A stretch of DNA of 64,000 nt from Rhabditophanes sp. KR3021 (taxonomy: Eukaryota > Nematoda > Chromadorea > Rhabditida > Alloionematidae): positions 1,984,001 to 2,048,000 of the forward strand of contig CAUJLY010000005.1 in NCBI GenBank assembly GCA_963281155.1, given 5' to 3'. The translations under genes and the position numbers were made by a program. This document shows positions 34,841 to 45,744 of this stretch, one piece after another. Below the pieces are notes generated by a model. The model ran no database searches and had not been told where the DNA came from. It was given only the letters and a program-made list of their open reading frames with translations. Within the stretch, counting starts at the first letter, position 1. Every line of letters begins with the position of its first letter.

Positions 34841-36999
34841 CTAATAATTAATTTTTGCCATATCGCATTTATGGTCTAAGACAGTCAAAATAATTTCTCT
34901 GCTAACAGTACCAGCTAATTTAAACTCATTTAACTTTTGGCATAACACTTCATTTGGTTGAACTTCTGCAGTGTCTTTAAGTAGTTTTGCAACGGCAGGA
35001 TGCAAAGATATCAACGTCAACATGTTAATCAACTGAATATAGTCGCAATTGTTTAGAACTTGTTCTGGAGTACTTCTGTAAAGGTTATTTTGAAGGAAGA
35101 TGGTGGTCATCATTGAAACAAGGCCATTTTGAACATCAAATAAAATTTGCTTCGCTCCAAATTCATTAAATGATTTCTTCAGGATAAAAGACCTGATTAA
35201 GTTTTGAAATAAGCGATGATTCAAATAATCACAAGCTTCATCGACCCAATAAAACGGAACTAGCAAATCTAAGTTTTGATAAATCTCCTTCAATGAACAA
35301 ACATATGGCCAGAATGATTCTGTTACAGTCATTTGGAAATTAGGTTCAACTATCCGCTGAGGATTTTTCCAACTGTACCATTTTTCATTATAATAGTCAT
35401 TCAATTTACTTTCTTGTTTGGCGATAATACCATCACATTGCGAATGAATCAAATTCGTCAAATCTCTCTTAAAATTTATCAAAAACACTCCAAAGTTTAA
35501 CTTTTCACTGCTCTCTGTATTTACCGTAAATTCCAACTGATTGTCAAACTCGTCAACAATATATTTTTCCTTTTCTTTCAAATATCTGTACAATTGGCTG
35601 AGGATGCTGGTGACAGTAATGGTTTTTGCCGATGAAATACTGTCTTCATTTAGTCCTTCCTCAATCAAAAGATTTTTAAACTTATTAATTTGCATGAATT
35701 GTTGTTGGATGAAGCGAAATCGGATTGATATTTTCGGGATAAGTTGGTAGTATTTGAACGTATTGTTTAGTACATAGATAGCGACGCTTAGATTTTCCGC
35801 CAATTCACTGACGATCGGAGGTTTCTTGGCATTATCTTGTTCGTTTTCTCTTAAGGCTTCGATACATTTGTTCATCACGACTGTCAGAGCTTTTTTGTCC
35901 ATACACAACCATTTTTCTAATACTTCCTTCTCTTCATAGAAGATTGACAATACCTTCTCCTTCGCATATTCATTCTCATTGAATAGTGGAAGTATTTCGG
36001 TGGTAGCATTAAAAGCAGCATCCAACAAGAATCCCAATTTGATTGGATCCTCTATGATTTCTTCCTTGTATAGCCATTTCTTCATTTTCCATTGAGCTAA
36101 TTCGATCAAATAAGTACGAAACTCATAATCAACGTCCACCGTATCATCGTCATAAAAGGGACTTAGCAATTTGAATATGATATTTGAATTTGAAATGTAC
36201 CAATTATTCAAAGCAGTGTAGACCAATTCAGGCTTGTTGCTGTCGTTTGTGATAGATTCACTGTTGAAATGCTTGTCGAATCTTAATTGAAACTTCTTGA
36301 ATAAAATTCGCAACACAAGAGGCTTATCTTCACACTCATACTTGTTTGATAATTGATGGACAAAGCCCAAGTTCGCTGATATGTCCGAATGATATTTTTG
36401 GAAGGATTCACTTAGAACATCTTCATCATAAGGAAATCCTACAGCGTCCAAAAGACAGTTGCAATTTTCAACAAACTTCTTGACCAATTTATTGCTTAAT
36501 TCCTCCACATTCCCCAAAGACCACGAACTTTGGTAACTGGTTATTTTCTTCGCCAACCTCTCATAACTTCTTGATCCAAGCAATTCATTCACCTCAAAAT
36601 CAACTTCCGTCATCACATACTGCTGTCTCAAATTTTGCACTTTTGCATGACAAGCAACCGTCTTTTGATACTGATTTTTAATGCTTTCATCGCCTTCAGC
36701 CAATTCAAGTATCTTTGCATGCATATTCTTCATACCACCCACTTCTTCCCTAAATTGCTTGCTTAGCGAACTAAGACAACCACGCATCCCCTTGATCTCG
36801 TTCAGTTTTTCATTAACTAATTCGTTTTTTAGCAAAAGCTTTTCCTGCAAAATTTAATTACAAAAGACTAAGGGTATTTGCTTACAGAAACTTCCTCATG
36901 TTTTTTTGATAGAATAAAGTAACGCTCATTAATAAGCTCTATCAACTTTTCGACATCGACTTCTTCGTTGTATTCGAAGTGATCGGAGATTGAATCCAT
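34841..36999 (-). CDS. RINT1: RINT1/TIP20 family tethering factor
   Basis: Two exons (36999-36886 and 36844-34841), 705 residues. Coiled-coil N-terminus (LLLKNELVNEKLNEIKG and onward) followed by the helical RINT1/TIP20 domain. Recognisable conserved blocks: ELAQWKMKKWLYKEEI, VESFWPYVCSLKEIYQNLD-like segment, and the C-terminal FNEFGAKQILFDVQNGLV that matches the DEFGAKQILFDM block of animal RINT1. The protein is part of the ER-side NRZ/Dsl1 tether (with ZW10 and NAG) for retrograde Golgi-to-ER vesicles. It is the third gene of a minus-strand cluster, 182 bp after the DHHC gene, with a possible acceptor (ATTACATCAG) shortly before the ATG. Confidence 0.87.
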
Positions 37000-37181
37000 T
37001 AGAAACTTCGATAGTTATTTAGTCAATTACTGATGTAATATACGCTACGTATATTTTTGAACATCTCGAAAAGAATGTTGGAGTAAACTGTATTGAAAAA
37101 TGGGAATGTTAAATGTATGGTAACACAGAATTTATTTTGAACAAAAAAGGTGAAAAAAATTCATGCGATTGCAACTTTGAT

Positions 37182-38268
37182 TCAGAGATCTTTGGAAACG
37201 TTTAAAAAAATATTCTTAGCTATTTGAGGGGTCAATTCATTTTTTTCCCAAAATAGTGGAAAAATCACATTCAAATACCAATGCTTTCCAAAAACTAATT
37301 TTATTCTTTCTGTTACATTTTCACCATCACTTTCAATATGGTCTCTGAGTCTTCCAGTATGGTAGTCAAACATCGTGTATCCAACACAAGTATAAAAGCA
37401 TTCAGCGAAGAAGAAGCCAAACGTACCAAATAAGGCGCCAAAGTTAAGTGTGTAGAAAACTGACATTAAAACAGTAGTCATAGACTCATATCCTCCAAGC
37501 CATCTTCCTATTGCAATCGGAGAGAGCCATTTGAAAAACCCAAATGGCCAAGGTTCGGAAACGAACATTTGCATGTATCTTGTGCTGAACCATAAACCAT
37601 ACAGAGTTCCTATACCAGCCCACAAACAGAACATCATGAAATATCTTTGGTTTGCAAGGCCGATACATCCTCCTGAATAAAGTATTAATTTTTAAATGTA
37701 AAAATGGCTCACCTGTAAAGAAACAATGATGGTCTTTTCTTATAATACAAATTTCGCAAAGAGGACAATGATGAGCTCTCCTCGGAGCTACACATCTACA
37801 AGCCATGCAATACTTAGTAGGTTCATCAGTTGTACGCAACCCATGTGCCTGATAATAGTAACGATCATCCTCTAGAACATCAGTAGGGTCGATTTCTTGG
37901 AGAATCTTCTTCGTCTGTTCTTCTAATCTATCTACCGTAACATAAGAAGGCATCGGAGCCGATTGTGAGTAATGCCTAGTAATAGCTTCAGGCATAAATG
38001 AAGAAGACTTTAGTGTCCAATAGGCAACGTGGTTATTCTTTAAAGTTCTTTTAAAAAGGAATAAATTAAAGACGATTTGGAAAATGACGACGCTGACATA
38101 TGGATAGTGTTTCTGGCATACTTGGTCACCGTCCACCCAGCTGCATGTGAAAAATAAATTTACTAGAGCTATTGTACTAACCATAAAAGTTGCCAATATT
38201 ATCGCCATATAATTTATTAAGATTAGTCTGTTAGCGGCTGTCCATCTTTTAAATCCAGCCCAGGTCAT
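37182..38268 (-). CDS. DHHC-type palmitoyltransferase
   Basis: Two exons (38268-37713, 37672-37182), 348 residues. Zinc-finger DHHC domain: CMACRCVAPRRAHHCPLCEI, CIIRKDHHCFFTGGCIG, then LANQRYF, with the catalytic DHHC Cys just before the intron. Membrane spans flank it: two before (NYMAIILATFMVSTIALVNL; VVIFQIVFNLFLF) and two after. A TTxE-like motif is not evident. It resembles the ZDHHC24/22 branch in length and spacing, which I cannot prove by eye. S-acylates substrate proteins at Golgi or ER membranes. Middle gene of the ANKRD49-DHHC-RINT1 cluster; the gap to the upstream stop is 124 bp. Confidence 0.9.
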
Positions 38269-38281
38269 TTTTTATTATTTA

Positions 38282-38296
38282 CTATAAAAAGAGGTT
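38282..38296 (-). promoter_or_regulatory. putative trans-splice acceptor before the DHHC gene
   Basis: On the minus strand CCTCTTTTTATAG ends 14 nt before the ATG of the DHHC gene and 86 nt or more after the ANKRD49 stop. Fits spliced-leader addition at an internal operon gene. Confidence 0.5.
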
Positions 38297-38392
38297 GATT
38301 AATGAAAGATAATAACTTATAATATATCGAGTAATGTCTAAACATTAAAATATGAAATTAAATACGCAAAATATGTTTATCATTTTGTAGCT

Positions 38393-39190
38393 CTACATAT
38401 TATAACGCTTAAACAAATTAAAAATACGCTCATTAGTACGACGCGCCAATTGCAAGGCAGAATCGCCTCCTTTCGATACTATGCCAACGTCAATGCCAGG
38501 TGCGTCCAATAAATATTTAATAGTTATGTACTGCTTTTCAGGATCTTTGCTTCCATCTAAGGCAACATGCAATGGGGTTAGAATGCCATAAGAAACCGCA
38601 TTAACATCAACTCCGTGTGATAGAAGTATCCCAACAACCTCGTAATTTACCCAGCAAGCTGCAGAATGCAAAACTGTCCAGCCATCATTCGTTCTAATCA
38701 TGGGATTAGCTCCTTTTGATAATAAATACACAACTACCTCGATATGATTATTATATGCTGCACGATGAAGAGGTGAGTATCCGTCTGAATCCTGGGAACA
38801 AATGAGCGAATTATCCAAATTGAATTGCTTTCTAACTTCTTCGATAATTCCTTCCTCGCAAGCTGTTAAAAATTGTTCTTGTGGATTTGACATGTCTTTA
38901 GGAATAAGATCCTCATCGTCATTCTCCCATCCACTGACAAACATTCCTTTGCTTTTGCTATCTCTGATCTGCTCTAAAACATCAATCTAAATAAAGTTAA
39001 CAGGATTATTGAACCAATTTTTAAGACCTACGGGTATTTGTCCGGCTAACTCATTTGCCCCATCATCTGCATCACCATAATCAATTTTTTCTTGGTTCAT
39101 TTCATTAAAGTATTGTTCAATCATCTGGCATCGTTCTTCGCTTTTATCCTGCTCCATCTGGTTTATTTCTTCAACTGTATCTTCCTCCAT
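38393..39190 (-). CDS. ANKRD49: ANKRD49-like ankyrin-repeat protein
   Basis: Two exons (39190-39032 and 38986-38393), 250 residues, start at MEEDTVEE. The 45-bp intron lies in an otherwise open frame and removes an early stop. N-terminal 85 residues acidic, then four ankyrin repeats: CEEGIIEEVRKQFN, DGYSPLHRAAYNNHIEVVVY, NDGWTVLHSAACWVNYEVVG, and ILTPLHVALDGSKDPEKQ, ending LARRTNERIFNLF. The blocks YxPLHRAAYxxH and DGWTxLHSAxxWxN are shared with vertebrate ANKRD49, whose function is poorly defined (nuclear, germline-enriched). First gene of a minus-strand cluster and divergent from PDRG1 590 bp away. Confidence 0.82.
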
Positions 39191-39779
39191 CTTAGCATAT
39201 ATTAGAAATGTAGTATACAAATAATAAGGAAGGGAACCTAAACTTATTGGATATTAGTAAAGTGGCAAATAATATATACTATGTATGCTAACATGAGGGA
39301 CATCTGATGATTGTTGTTCAAACGAGTGTCCATTTGTTAGGGCCAAATGTTATATATAGGGGAAAACTTTATCATACACTAACATTTGGCATTTAAACAA
39401 TAGTTATTAAAGAAGTCGCGGCGGTAGGTCTTTGTATGGCTTATTCAGCTTAAAAAAGAACGAATGAAAGATTTAAGTTGATGTCTTTTGTAATATTTTA
39501 GATTATGATATTTGTATTACAAAAAACAATTTTTTTAGAAGTTTTTTGAAGAAATTGGAAGGATGAACAATGTCATGCTTTTTGTTAAATGTTAATTAAT
39601 ATGAATTGGTATATATAAACAAATTTGTTTATTTTTATTTTGTATAGATTTTTATTGAATGTCATTCAGTCCTTAAATTCGTATCAAAGACCTTAATTCA
39701 AAATTGAGTAAATAAAGGCGCGGCTCTTATTCAAACATTATTGTTTAAACTTGTGTTTGAGTATTTTTCTTTAACAGCC
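39191..39779. other. divergent intergenic promoter, ANKRD49 cluster / PDRG1
   Basis: Separates two operon-like clusters. Contains an inverted repeat (39342-39390) and short GC-rich patches (GTCGCGGCGG near 39415, GGCGCGGC near 39717) that are rare in this AT-rich window. Likely a bidirectional promoter. Confidence 0.45.
39342..39390. repeat. inverted repeat in the divergent promoter
   Basis: GCCAAATGTTA at 39342-39352 is the exact reverse complement of TAACATTTGGC at 39380-39390, with a 27-nt loop. A third related half-site CATTTG lies at 39331. Could be a stem or a pair of binding sites. Confidence 0.6.
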
Positions 39780-40220
39780 ATGAGTAACATTTTAGATCAT
39801 AAATCTACCTCTACCGACATATTCACGGATTCCTTGGACTCATCTATTATTCCTAATCTTTCAAAACTACATTATCTTGGGGAAGAAGTTATAGGAGCGA
39901 AATTTCAAGTGACAGAACTGGACAAAATAAGACAAAAAACCAGAGAAGCATGGCGAAAATTGGATGACACTGCACAGGAAAAAAGAACTTGTATCATTTG
40001 CAATGATAAATTGATGTTACGCTTGCCAACAACTTACGTCAAAAGTCACTTACAAAAAGAGGCAAAGTTAATAGATATTGAAATAGAAAATGCCCGAACC
40101 GTTCTAAAGGAAAAAGTAGACGATCTCAAAAAGTTCGAAGGCACTGAAACGCTTGAAAAAATGGGCTTTTCTCTTGAACCTATTAACAAAAGAATTTCAG
40201 AGGCAGAGCAATTTAGATAA
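39780..40220 (+). CDS. PDRG1: PDRG1-like prefoldin-family protein
   Basis: Single exon, 146 residues. The start is the ATG two bases after a strong acceptor (TTTTTCTTTAACAG), so a trans-spliced 5' end is likely; in-frame codons further upstream are not needed. C-terminal half matches p53 and DNA-damage-regulated protein 1: CIICNDKLMLRLPTTYVKSH (vertebrate VCFGNMFIKMPHPETKEMI), then an IDIEIENARTVLKEKVDDLK coiled coil and EKMGFSLEPIN matching the GFNLNPLN end. PDRG1 is a beta-prefoldin-like subunit of the R2TP/prefoldin-like assembly chaperone in the cytoplasm. N-terminal 45 residues are extra and unconserved. Confidence 0.82.
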   Translation: MSNILDHKSTSTDIFTDSLDSSIIPNLSKLHYLGEEVIGAKFQVTELDKIRQKTREAWRKLDDTAQEKRTCIICNDKLMLRLPTTYVKSHLQKEAKLIDIEIENARTVLKEKVDDLKKFEGTETLEKMGFSLEPINKRISEAEQFR

Positions 40221-40321
40221 ATTTGCATTTTGTTACCTTCTATTGCTAAATAAAATTTGATTAATCAAGTAATTATGTATTTATTTTCATTTAAACGTCT
40301 TTAGTATAAGTTGTCATTTCC

Positions 40322-40335
40322 TTTCTTTCTTTTAG
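40322..40335 (+). promoter_or_regulatory. putative trans-splice acceptor between PDRG1 and the Lys/Glu-rich gene
   Basis: A pyrimidine-rich TTTCTTTCTTTTAG lies about 115 nt after the PDRG1 stop and 33 nt before the next ATG, with AATAAA at about 40250 between them. Classic spacing for a nematode operon junction. Confidence 0.5.
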
Positions 40336-40368
40336 ATCGGAGGTTGTTTATTATCAGATTTAAGGAAT

Positions 40369-41382
40369 ATGTTGGTCACAGCTCCGGCAACGCATTATAT
40401 TTTGGTTCGAATTGGATTCGCTTCTCTTCTATTACTAACAACAGCTATTACTAATTGCGGAGGAAAGGCTAAGAAAAAAGAGGTTCCTAAAGATAATTCT
40501 AAGGCAGCTGCTAAGCTTAATCTTAAAACAAAAGATAAACAAGTGGCAAAACCATCGGAGAAAGGTCTTGCTCCTAAGAAAGCATCTTCAATTGCAAAAG
40601 TGCAAACTAAGAATGCTAAGAAACCTGTTGCTGAAGAGAAGAAAGAGACATCAGCTGCCGTTGCTGAGGAACCCGAAAAGAAAACTGCGAATGAAAGGAA
40701 CAAGTCTGTCAAGAATAAGTATGAGGATAAAAAGAAGGAAGATCAAAAAGCACCCTCAAAGAAGGAGGGAAAGAAAGGGGATCAAAAAGAAGGAGCATCC
40801 AAGAAGCCTGATAAACAAGTGACGGCTAAATCAATTAAAAAGGAAGAAAATAAAGAGGACAAGAAGGAAGATAACAACGATGAGAAGAAAGATGAAAAGA
40901 AGGGCGGGAAGAAAGAAGATCCAAATTTCAAAATTCCGGCGAAATCGGGTAAAGCTGATGCTAAGGATCCTCAATATCAAACTTTATGTGGTCTAGTAAA
41001 CGATGATCTTTTCGGAAAAGACAAAGAGGGCAAGAAAAAGGTTGAAAGTAAAAAGAAGGGTATTAACATTCGTGTTCCAAACATAATTAAGGGAGCCGAA
41101 GGTACAGATCCTCAATATCAGACGTTGGCGGGTCTTTTGAATAATCTGTTTGATGATGAGAAGAAGTCTGAAGATAAGAATACGGATGATAAGAAGGGGG
41201 GTAACAAGAAAGCGGACGACAAGAAGGGAGATGATAAAAAGACGGATGACAATAAGCCAAATGGTAAGAAAGAAGGGTCCAAAAAGGTAGGGGAAAAGAA
41301 AGCAGATGACAAGAAAGAAGGCTCCAAAGATGGAGAAGACGAAAAAGCAGGAGACGAAAAGAAGGGAGGGGAAGAGAAATGA
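40369..41382 (+). CDS. secreted Lys/Glu/Asp-rich low-complexity protein, with in-frame extension past TGA
   Basis: 337 residues to a TGA at 41380-41382. N-terminal hydrophobic segment ([17 protein letters not shown]) reads as a signal peptide. The rest is highly charged KKxD/KKEG-type repeat, interrupted by two copies of a DPQYQTL motif followed by xGLxNxxLF (at about residues 204 and 245) that are the only folded-looking parts. After the TGA the same frame continues with the same composition (GDEPKSK, KAGDKKEE) for 33 codons to a TAA at 41482-41484, so the TGA looks like a recent GGA-to-TGA change, a sequencing error or a readthrough site. Probably co-transcribed with PDRG1. Function unknown. 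Long open frames on the opposite strand here are only shadows of the codon bias. Confidence 0.75.
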   Translation: MLVTAPATHYILVRIGFASLLLLTTAITNCGGKAKKKEVPKDNSKAAAKLNLKTKDKQVAKPSEKGLAPKKASSIAKVQTKNAKKPVAEEKKETSAAVAEEPEKKTANERNKSVKNKYEDKKKEDQKAPSKKEGKKGDQKEGASKKPDKQVTAKSIKKEENKEDKKEDNNDEKKDEKKGGKKEDPNFKIPAKSGKADAKDPQYQTLCGLVNDDLFGKDKEGKKKVESKKKGINIRVPNIIKGAEGTDPQYQTLAGLLNNLFDDEKKSEDKNTDDKKGGNKKADDKKGDDKKTDDNKPNGKKEGSKKVGEKKADDKKEGSKDGEDEKAGDEKKGGEEK

Positions 41383-41694
41383 GAAGGTGAAGCAGAGGGC
41401 GAAACGTCCAAGCAAGGAGATGAGCCAAAATCTAAAGTAGATGAAGAAGGAAAATCGAAAGCCGGCGACAAGAAAGAAGAATAATTTTATATTCTGCTTC
41501 ACGCTAACATTAACGATTGTCAATTTGTACCAACTAACACGGTGAATTTGATCTACTAACTAAGTTTTTTCATCTAAAATTATTAACAAATACGAAATTA
41601 TCTAATAAAAACTCATTGGCAATAAGTGTGTTTAAATTTTTATTAAAAGTATAACAATAATAACAAGAAAGGATAACAACAATTAAAATATATT

Positions 41695-42682
41695 TTATCT
41701 ACGTTTATTTTCGTATTCTTTTTCTTTGATCCGTTCTTCTTCTACCTTTGCTTCCTCTTCTTCTTGCTCTTCATCATCATTGAGAGCCAGAATTTGTCTA
41801 TGAACAGAACTACGCATGTATGGCCGTAAAACCCACTCAGTTTTTGAAGCTTGCAAGTTCTCCAAAGTTCCCAATTTGATTGAGTAGGGTTTCATTTCGA
41901 AGCGGGGCCCAGCTTCAGTCAATTCAATTTGCCCTTTTTCCCCACGATTATAATTGTGGTGACGGAATGAAATAAAGTCCTCAGTATTTGAAAAGGTTAT
42001 AATTCTTTTACTATCTACTTTTGGAACTGGAAAAAGATGTCGAAGAATATCAGTAATACGTTTTCCAATTTTAGAGTTAAGCTTATTGAAGATAAGGTGT
42101 GGGTAAGCTTCTGACACTTTTTCCGCATTAGGCACATCATGTCGAAGAACTACGTTGCATATATTGAAGAAACAGGTTGGTCCATAAGGTAAATGAGACA
42201 CAACTAAACCATCTGGAGTTCCTCGAGTCTCTGTTACCAGGATTATATCAGTAACATCATTCGTTCTGCAGGCTTGTACCAGCGTTTTGATGTCGTAACC
42301 TCCACGATTGATTCTTGAGGCATTTGGGAACATTAGACGCATTTCCTAAAAAATAAACAGAATTATTCATTAATTAAAATGCAAAACTTACAGCAGCAAA
42401 TTGTTTAAGTTTAGAAGAAGGGTCTCTAGAAGTAGTAATAACTACCTTTGGATCCACAACACCAGCCCATCTATATTCATCATCTAAGACATTAGTTTGA
42501 TCTCCCCATTCTATATCTTTTAGTAAATCAACGGCTTCATCTCTTAAATCAGTCGGAATGGGTGTGTTATTGTCTAGAGCTTTCTTAATACGATCTCTTT
42601 TAGTCTCTATAGTTTTCTGCTTTTCTTCAGCGACTTTTCTTAGAGAATATTCTCTGCGTAGACGAGCTTCGCGACGTTGCAT
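41695..42682 (-). CDS. IMP4: U3 snoRNP protein IMP4 (Brix domain)
   Basis: Two exons (42682-42392 and 42345-41695), 313 residues. Start MQRREARLRREYSLRK matches animal IMP4 MLRREARLRREYLYRK. Brix domain: YRWAGVVDPKVVITTSRDPS, SKLKQFAAEMRLMFPNA, RGTPDGLVVSHLPYGPTCFF, NVVLRHDVPNAEKVSEAYPH, FPVPKVDSKRIITFSNTEDF, ISFRHH, ELTEAGPRFEMK. IMP4 works with IMP3 and MPP10 in the nucleolar SSU processome, pairing U3 snoRNA with pre-18S rRNA. The C-terminus has an extra Glu/Lys-rich tail of about 30 residues. Its stop is 211 bp from the convergent Lys/Glu-rich gene. Confidence 0.96.
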
Positions 42683-42904
42683 GGCAAAAATAATTATTAA
42701 ACGTGCTTTATTCCAACTAATTTAAATTTAAAATGAAAGGAGTTCGTGTTGGGATTTATCGTCGAACAATGTAAGCAAGTTAAAGATCTATAAGATACAT
42801 TTATAAATGGATGAACCAAGGAATTAAGACACAATTTTACAGGTTGGAAGATGCTTGTCTATACATATTACAAAATAATAAACAGTTAGATCCCTGAATT
42901 AAGT

Positions 42905-43737
42905 GGTAGGATGGAAGTTCTTCCTATTGTTACCGCACAAACTAAGGAACTGGAGATTCACTACTATATGGATGTTCTTAAGAACAATATGAAAAGTGTT
43001 GGTTGATATTAAAAATGAAAGATAATGGGAGAGATATGTAATGTAACTTTTAATTACATATAATAAGTAAATTTAAGTATAACATTTAATAGCCAATTCA
43101 ACGAAGCAATCTCAAACGAACAATACTTTGATTCGTCAGACATTCATCCTGTACTTCTCAACATCATCAATACACTCCTAAAGACAGCCACCGCCTTTTT
43201 AAAAACAACCAAAACATTTTCAGATCCTTTTTCCAATCATCTAATACTAAAAGATTACGCTGGCCCAGCTGAATTCTTACAAACAGTCTTTTTTAATCTA
43301 GCAACGTTATGTAATACTCAGACAGTCTGGATAAAGCAAAGATTGTTTCATGGCATACTTTTCCGTTTTCCTCTTCCTGCTCTTAGAACAAGTGGATATC
43401 TAATCAGAGATACTGCAATAACATTAATCTTGAATTTTATGGTCTACCATTGACTCAGGACATCAAATTATCGTACATGCAAACTCAGCTTACTTAGATC
43501 TAAAAAGGACTTTGTCAAAAATGATGAAAAAGATTAGGATGATGATACTTTGTTTGGAGTATTTCCTGGGTTTAATACCGTCAATTCAACTTTGTCTGCT
43601 CCAGACGTTCAATTCATAAGACGTCTTTTCCAAAATAATTCCAACAAAATGTACCAACGAATTTATATTTCATCTGGCAACTGCATTACTTCCTTAACCA
43701 ACAACCGATTAAACCCCTGATTTATTCTTTTTATTCA
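42905..43737 (+). pseudogene. decayed or uncharted gene remnant downstream of the IMP4 promoter
   Basis: A first piece (MEVLPIVTAQTKELEIHYYM, from 42911) is followed by an intron-like GTTGAT...TTTAATAG segment (about 43001-43095), then about 120 open codons to 43452 with coding texture (EQYFDSSDIHPVLLNIINTL, PAEFLQTVFFNLATLCNTQT, WIKQRLFHGILFRF). After the TGA there are further fragments (DDTLFGVFPGFNTVNSTLSA) up to 43720. No family recognised. It may be a live gene with introns I misplaced. Confidence 0.4.
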
Positions 43738-45744
43738 TCTTATGCTTCTAATACTTCCTATTTTTCTCCACTAATTCCTAACAATTAAAGCTCTTGGAAT
43801 GCTAAATAATAAATCCACTACTTCCCATTATTTTTTGTGATGTTTTTTGAAAACAACAATCTACTTTTTGAATTGTAAAAATGTCTTTTTTACTAGTTCG
43901 AGAGAGAAAACTTTACTTAAAGTTATCTTTAATAAGTATAAGGAGTAATTACTTTAAAAGATTCTTAGTAATGTGCATACATTATTCACATAAACTAAAG
44001 TAATGACGGTCATTCTCTTCTATATAAATTAAGATTGCTTCTTTTTGATTTTATTGCCTTTTTTAAGTAAAATATCCTTTCAGCTTACTTTTAATCTTTA
44101 CCATCGTTAAGATATTTTTAAAAACAATTTTTCTGTATTGATATAAACTACTAATTTCAATTTAATTTTAACTAATGCTTACAGCTTTCTTTTAGTTATA
44201 ATTATTTTATAATTTGATTGTCAATAACATTAATTATTGTTGTTGATTTTATATTCAATAAAAACAAACTAATATTCAATTTACTATATTCCATCTCTTT
44301 TGATACATTTATTTATTCATATACTCCTTCAAATCTATATTTTATTTATAGTTTTTGATAACAAAAAATAATTGAAAAGAATAAACAAAAATATATTCCA
44401 TTATTCCTTATCAAATGCAAAACCCTTTTTTAGGTTCTTAAAGAACTTTGACAGACAAAGATCACTTTCAATATATGTATTTATATGCATTGCTATTTAA
44501 GATCCCTAAATGCACAACTCTGTTTGAAGTAAACAATTATTAAATATTTGAATGAATAGACCAACACAAAAAATCATTTTTAAAAACCACCAACATTACG
44601 TATCTTAGTCTTATTGAAGCTTTTAATCATATTTAAAAAAATTGTTATTATTATTGCTCGGCCAAGACAAGTGACGTTTCGACTTTAACACAAAATCATA
44701 TCATATTAATTGCTTTGTCATATTCAACTCTGATCATTAGTCTTCTTTTCGTTTTTCCACTAACTATGAGATTGTATTAATGTGTATGACTTCGATATTG
44801 GGGCCTGACATAATATCATATGTTGTACAAAATTAATTACTCAACAAATAAAGTCAATTATTTGAAAAAAGATCCGTTTAACACCTTTTCCAAATAATTA
44901 TATAAATCACTTTTAGCCATTGTCACACCAACCACTTTTATTTCATCTAAAATACGTCTTTTTTACGTCTAAAGTGTACCGATACATATTTATATTTAAC
45001 AAAGAAATATAATAATATATTATATGGAACATATCATCACCATCCTTTTCTTCTATTATTCCTTTTTATTATTAATATGTTACAAAGACAAAATATATAT
45101 ATTTTTCTATATTTTTTAAAGAAATATTTACTTATTAACTTAAACAAAAAATTATTATTTTCAACATCATTTGGTTTGTACGTGCCAAAAAGGATATGTT
45201 ATTGTTATGGCTAACTCAATAATATCAAAATATTAATTTAAGATGGATGAACAATTTTTCCATATAATTAAAATCAAATGTCACCATGCATCTTCAATTA
45301 AATACAGCATTCTTTAAAATTAATTTATATTATATGGTTGTCCAAATATTTAGCTGATTAAATTTCTTTTTAATGTGAAAAGCATGAGGATATGTAGAAA
45401 TTTATTATTTTTCCTTATTTATATACAAATATATAATACATACATTGACTTAATTTTGATAACTCTTATCAAACACCGAAGCTGAACTAACATTACACAT
45501 TTATCTTGTGGCAAAGACACAAAGTAGGATAAATATGTGTCTCTTTATCATCATCCTTTCACCAATTGCCACTTTCAACACATACTCAATATGATGCATT
45601 TGTAACTATTATATAATAAATTACATACTCTTTTTACTACTTGTACTATTTCGTCTAATTTTCGAGTTTAATATGCATCTTAGCATTACTTTGATATGTT
45701 ACACTAAGCTTTTATATTCTAGTTTTTATTTATTTAGCAGCTGA
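43738..45744. other. 2-kb AT-rich non-coding region
   Basis: No open frame of note, no repeats beyond short A/T runs. Likely the promoter region of the orphan TM gene at 45745. Confidence 0.5.

Noticed and set aside
41380..41382. Selenocysteine codon in the Lys/Glu-rich gene
   Set aside because: No selenoprotein family resemblance and no recognisable SECIS-like element downstream; a Gly-to-stop change is simpler.
40395..41523. Long open frames on the minus strand and in another plus frame over the Lys/Glu-rich gene
   Set aside because: They are mirror images of AAG/GAA-rich codons and show only Ser/Phe/Leu/Pro-rich low complexity.
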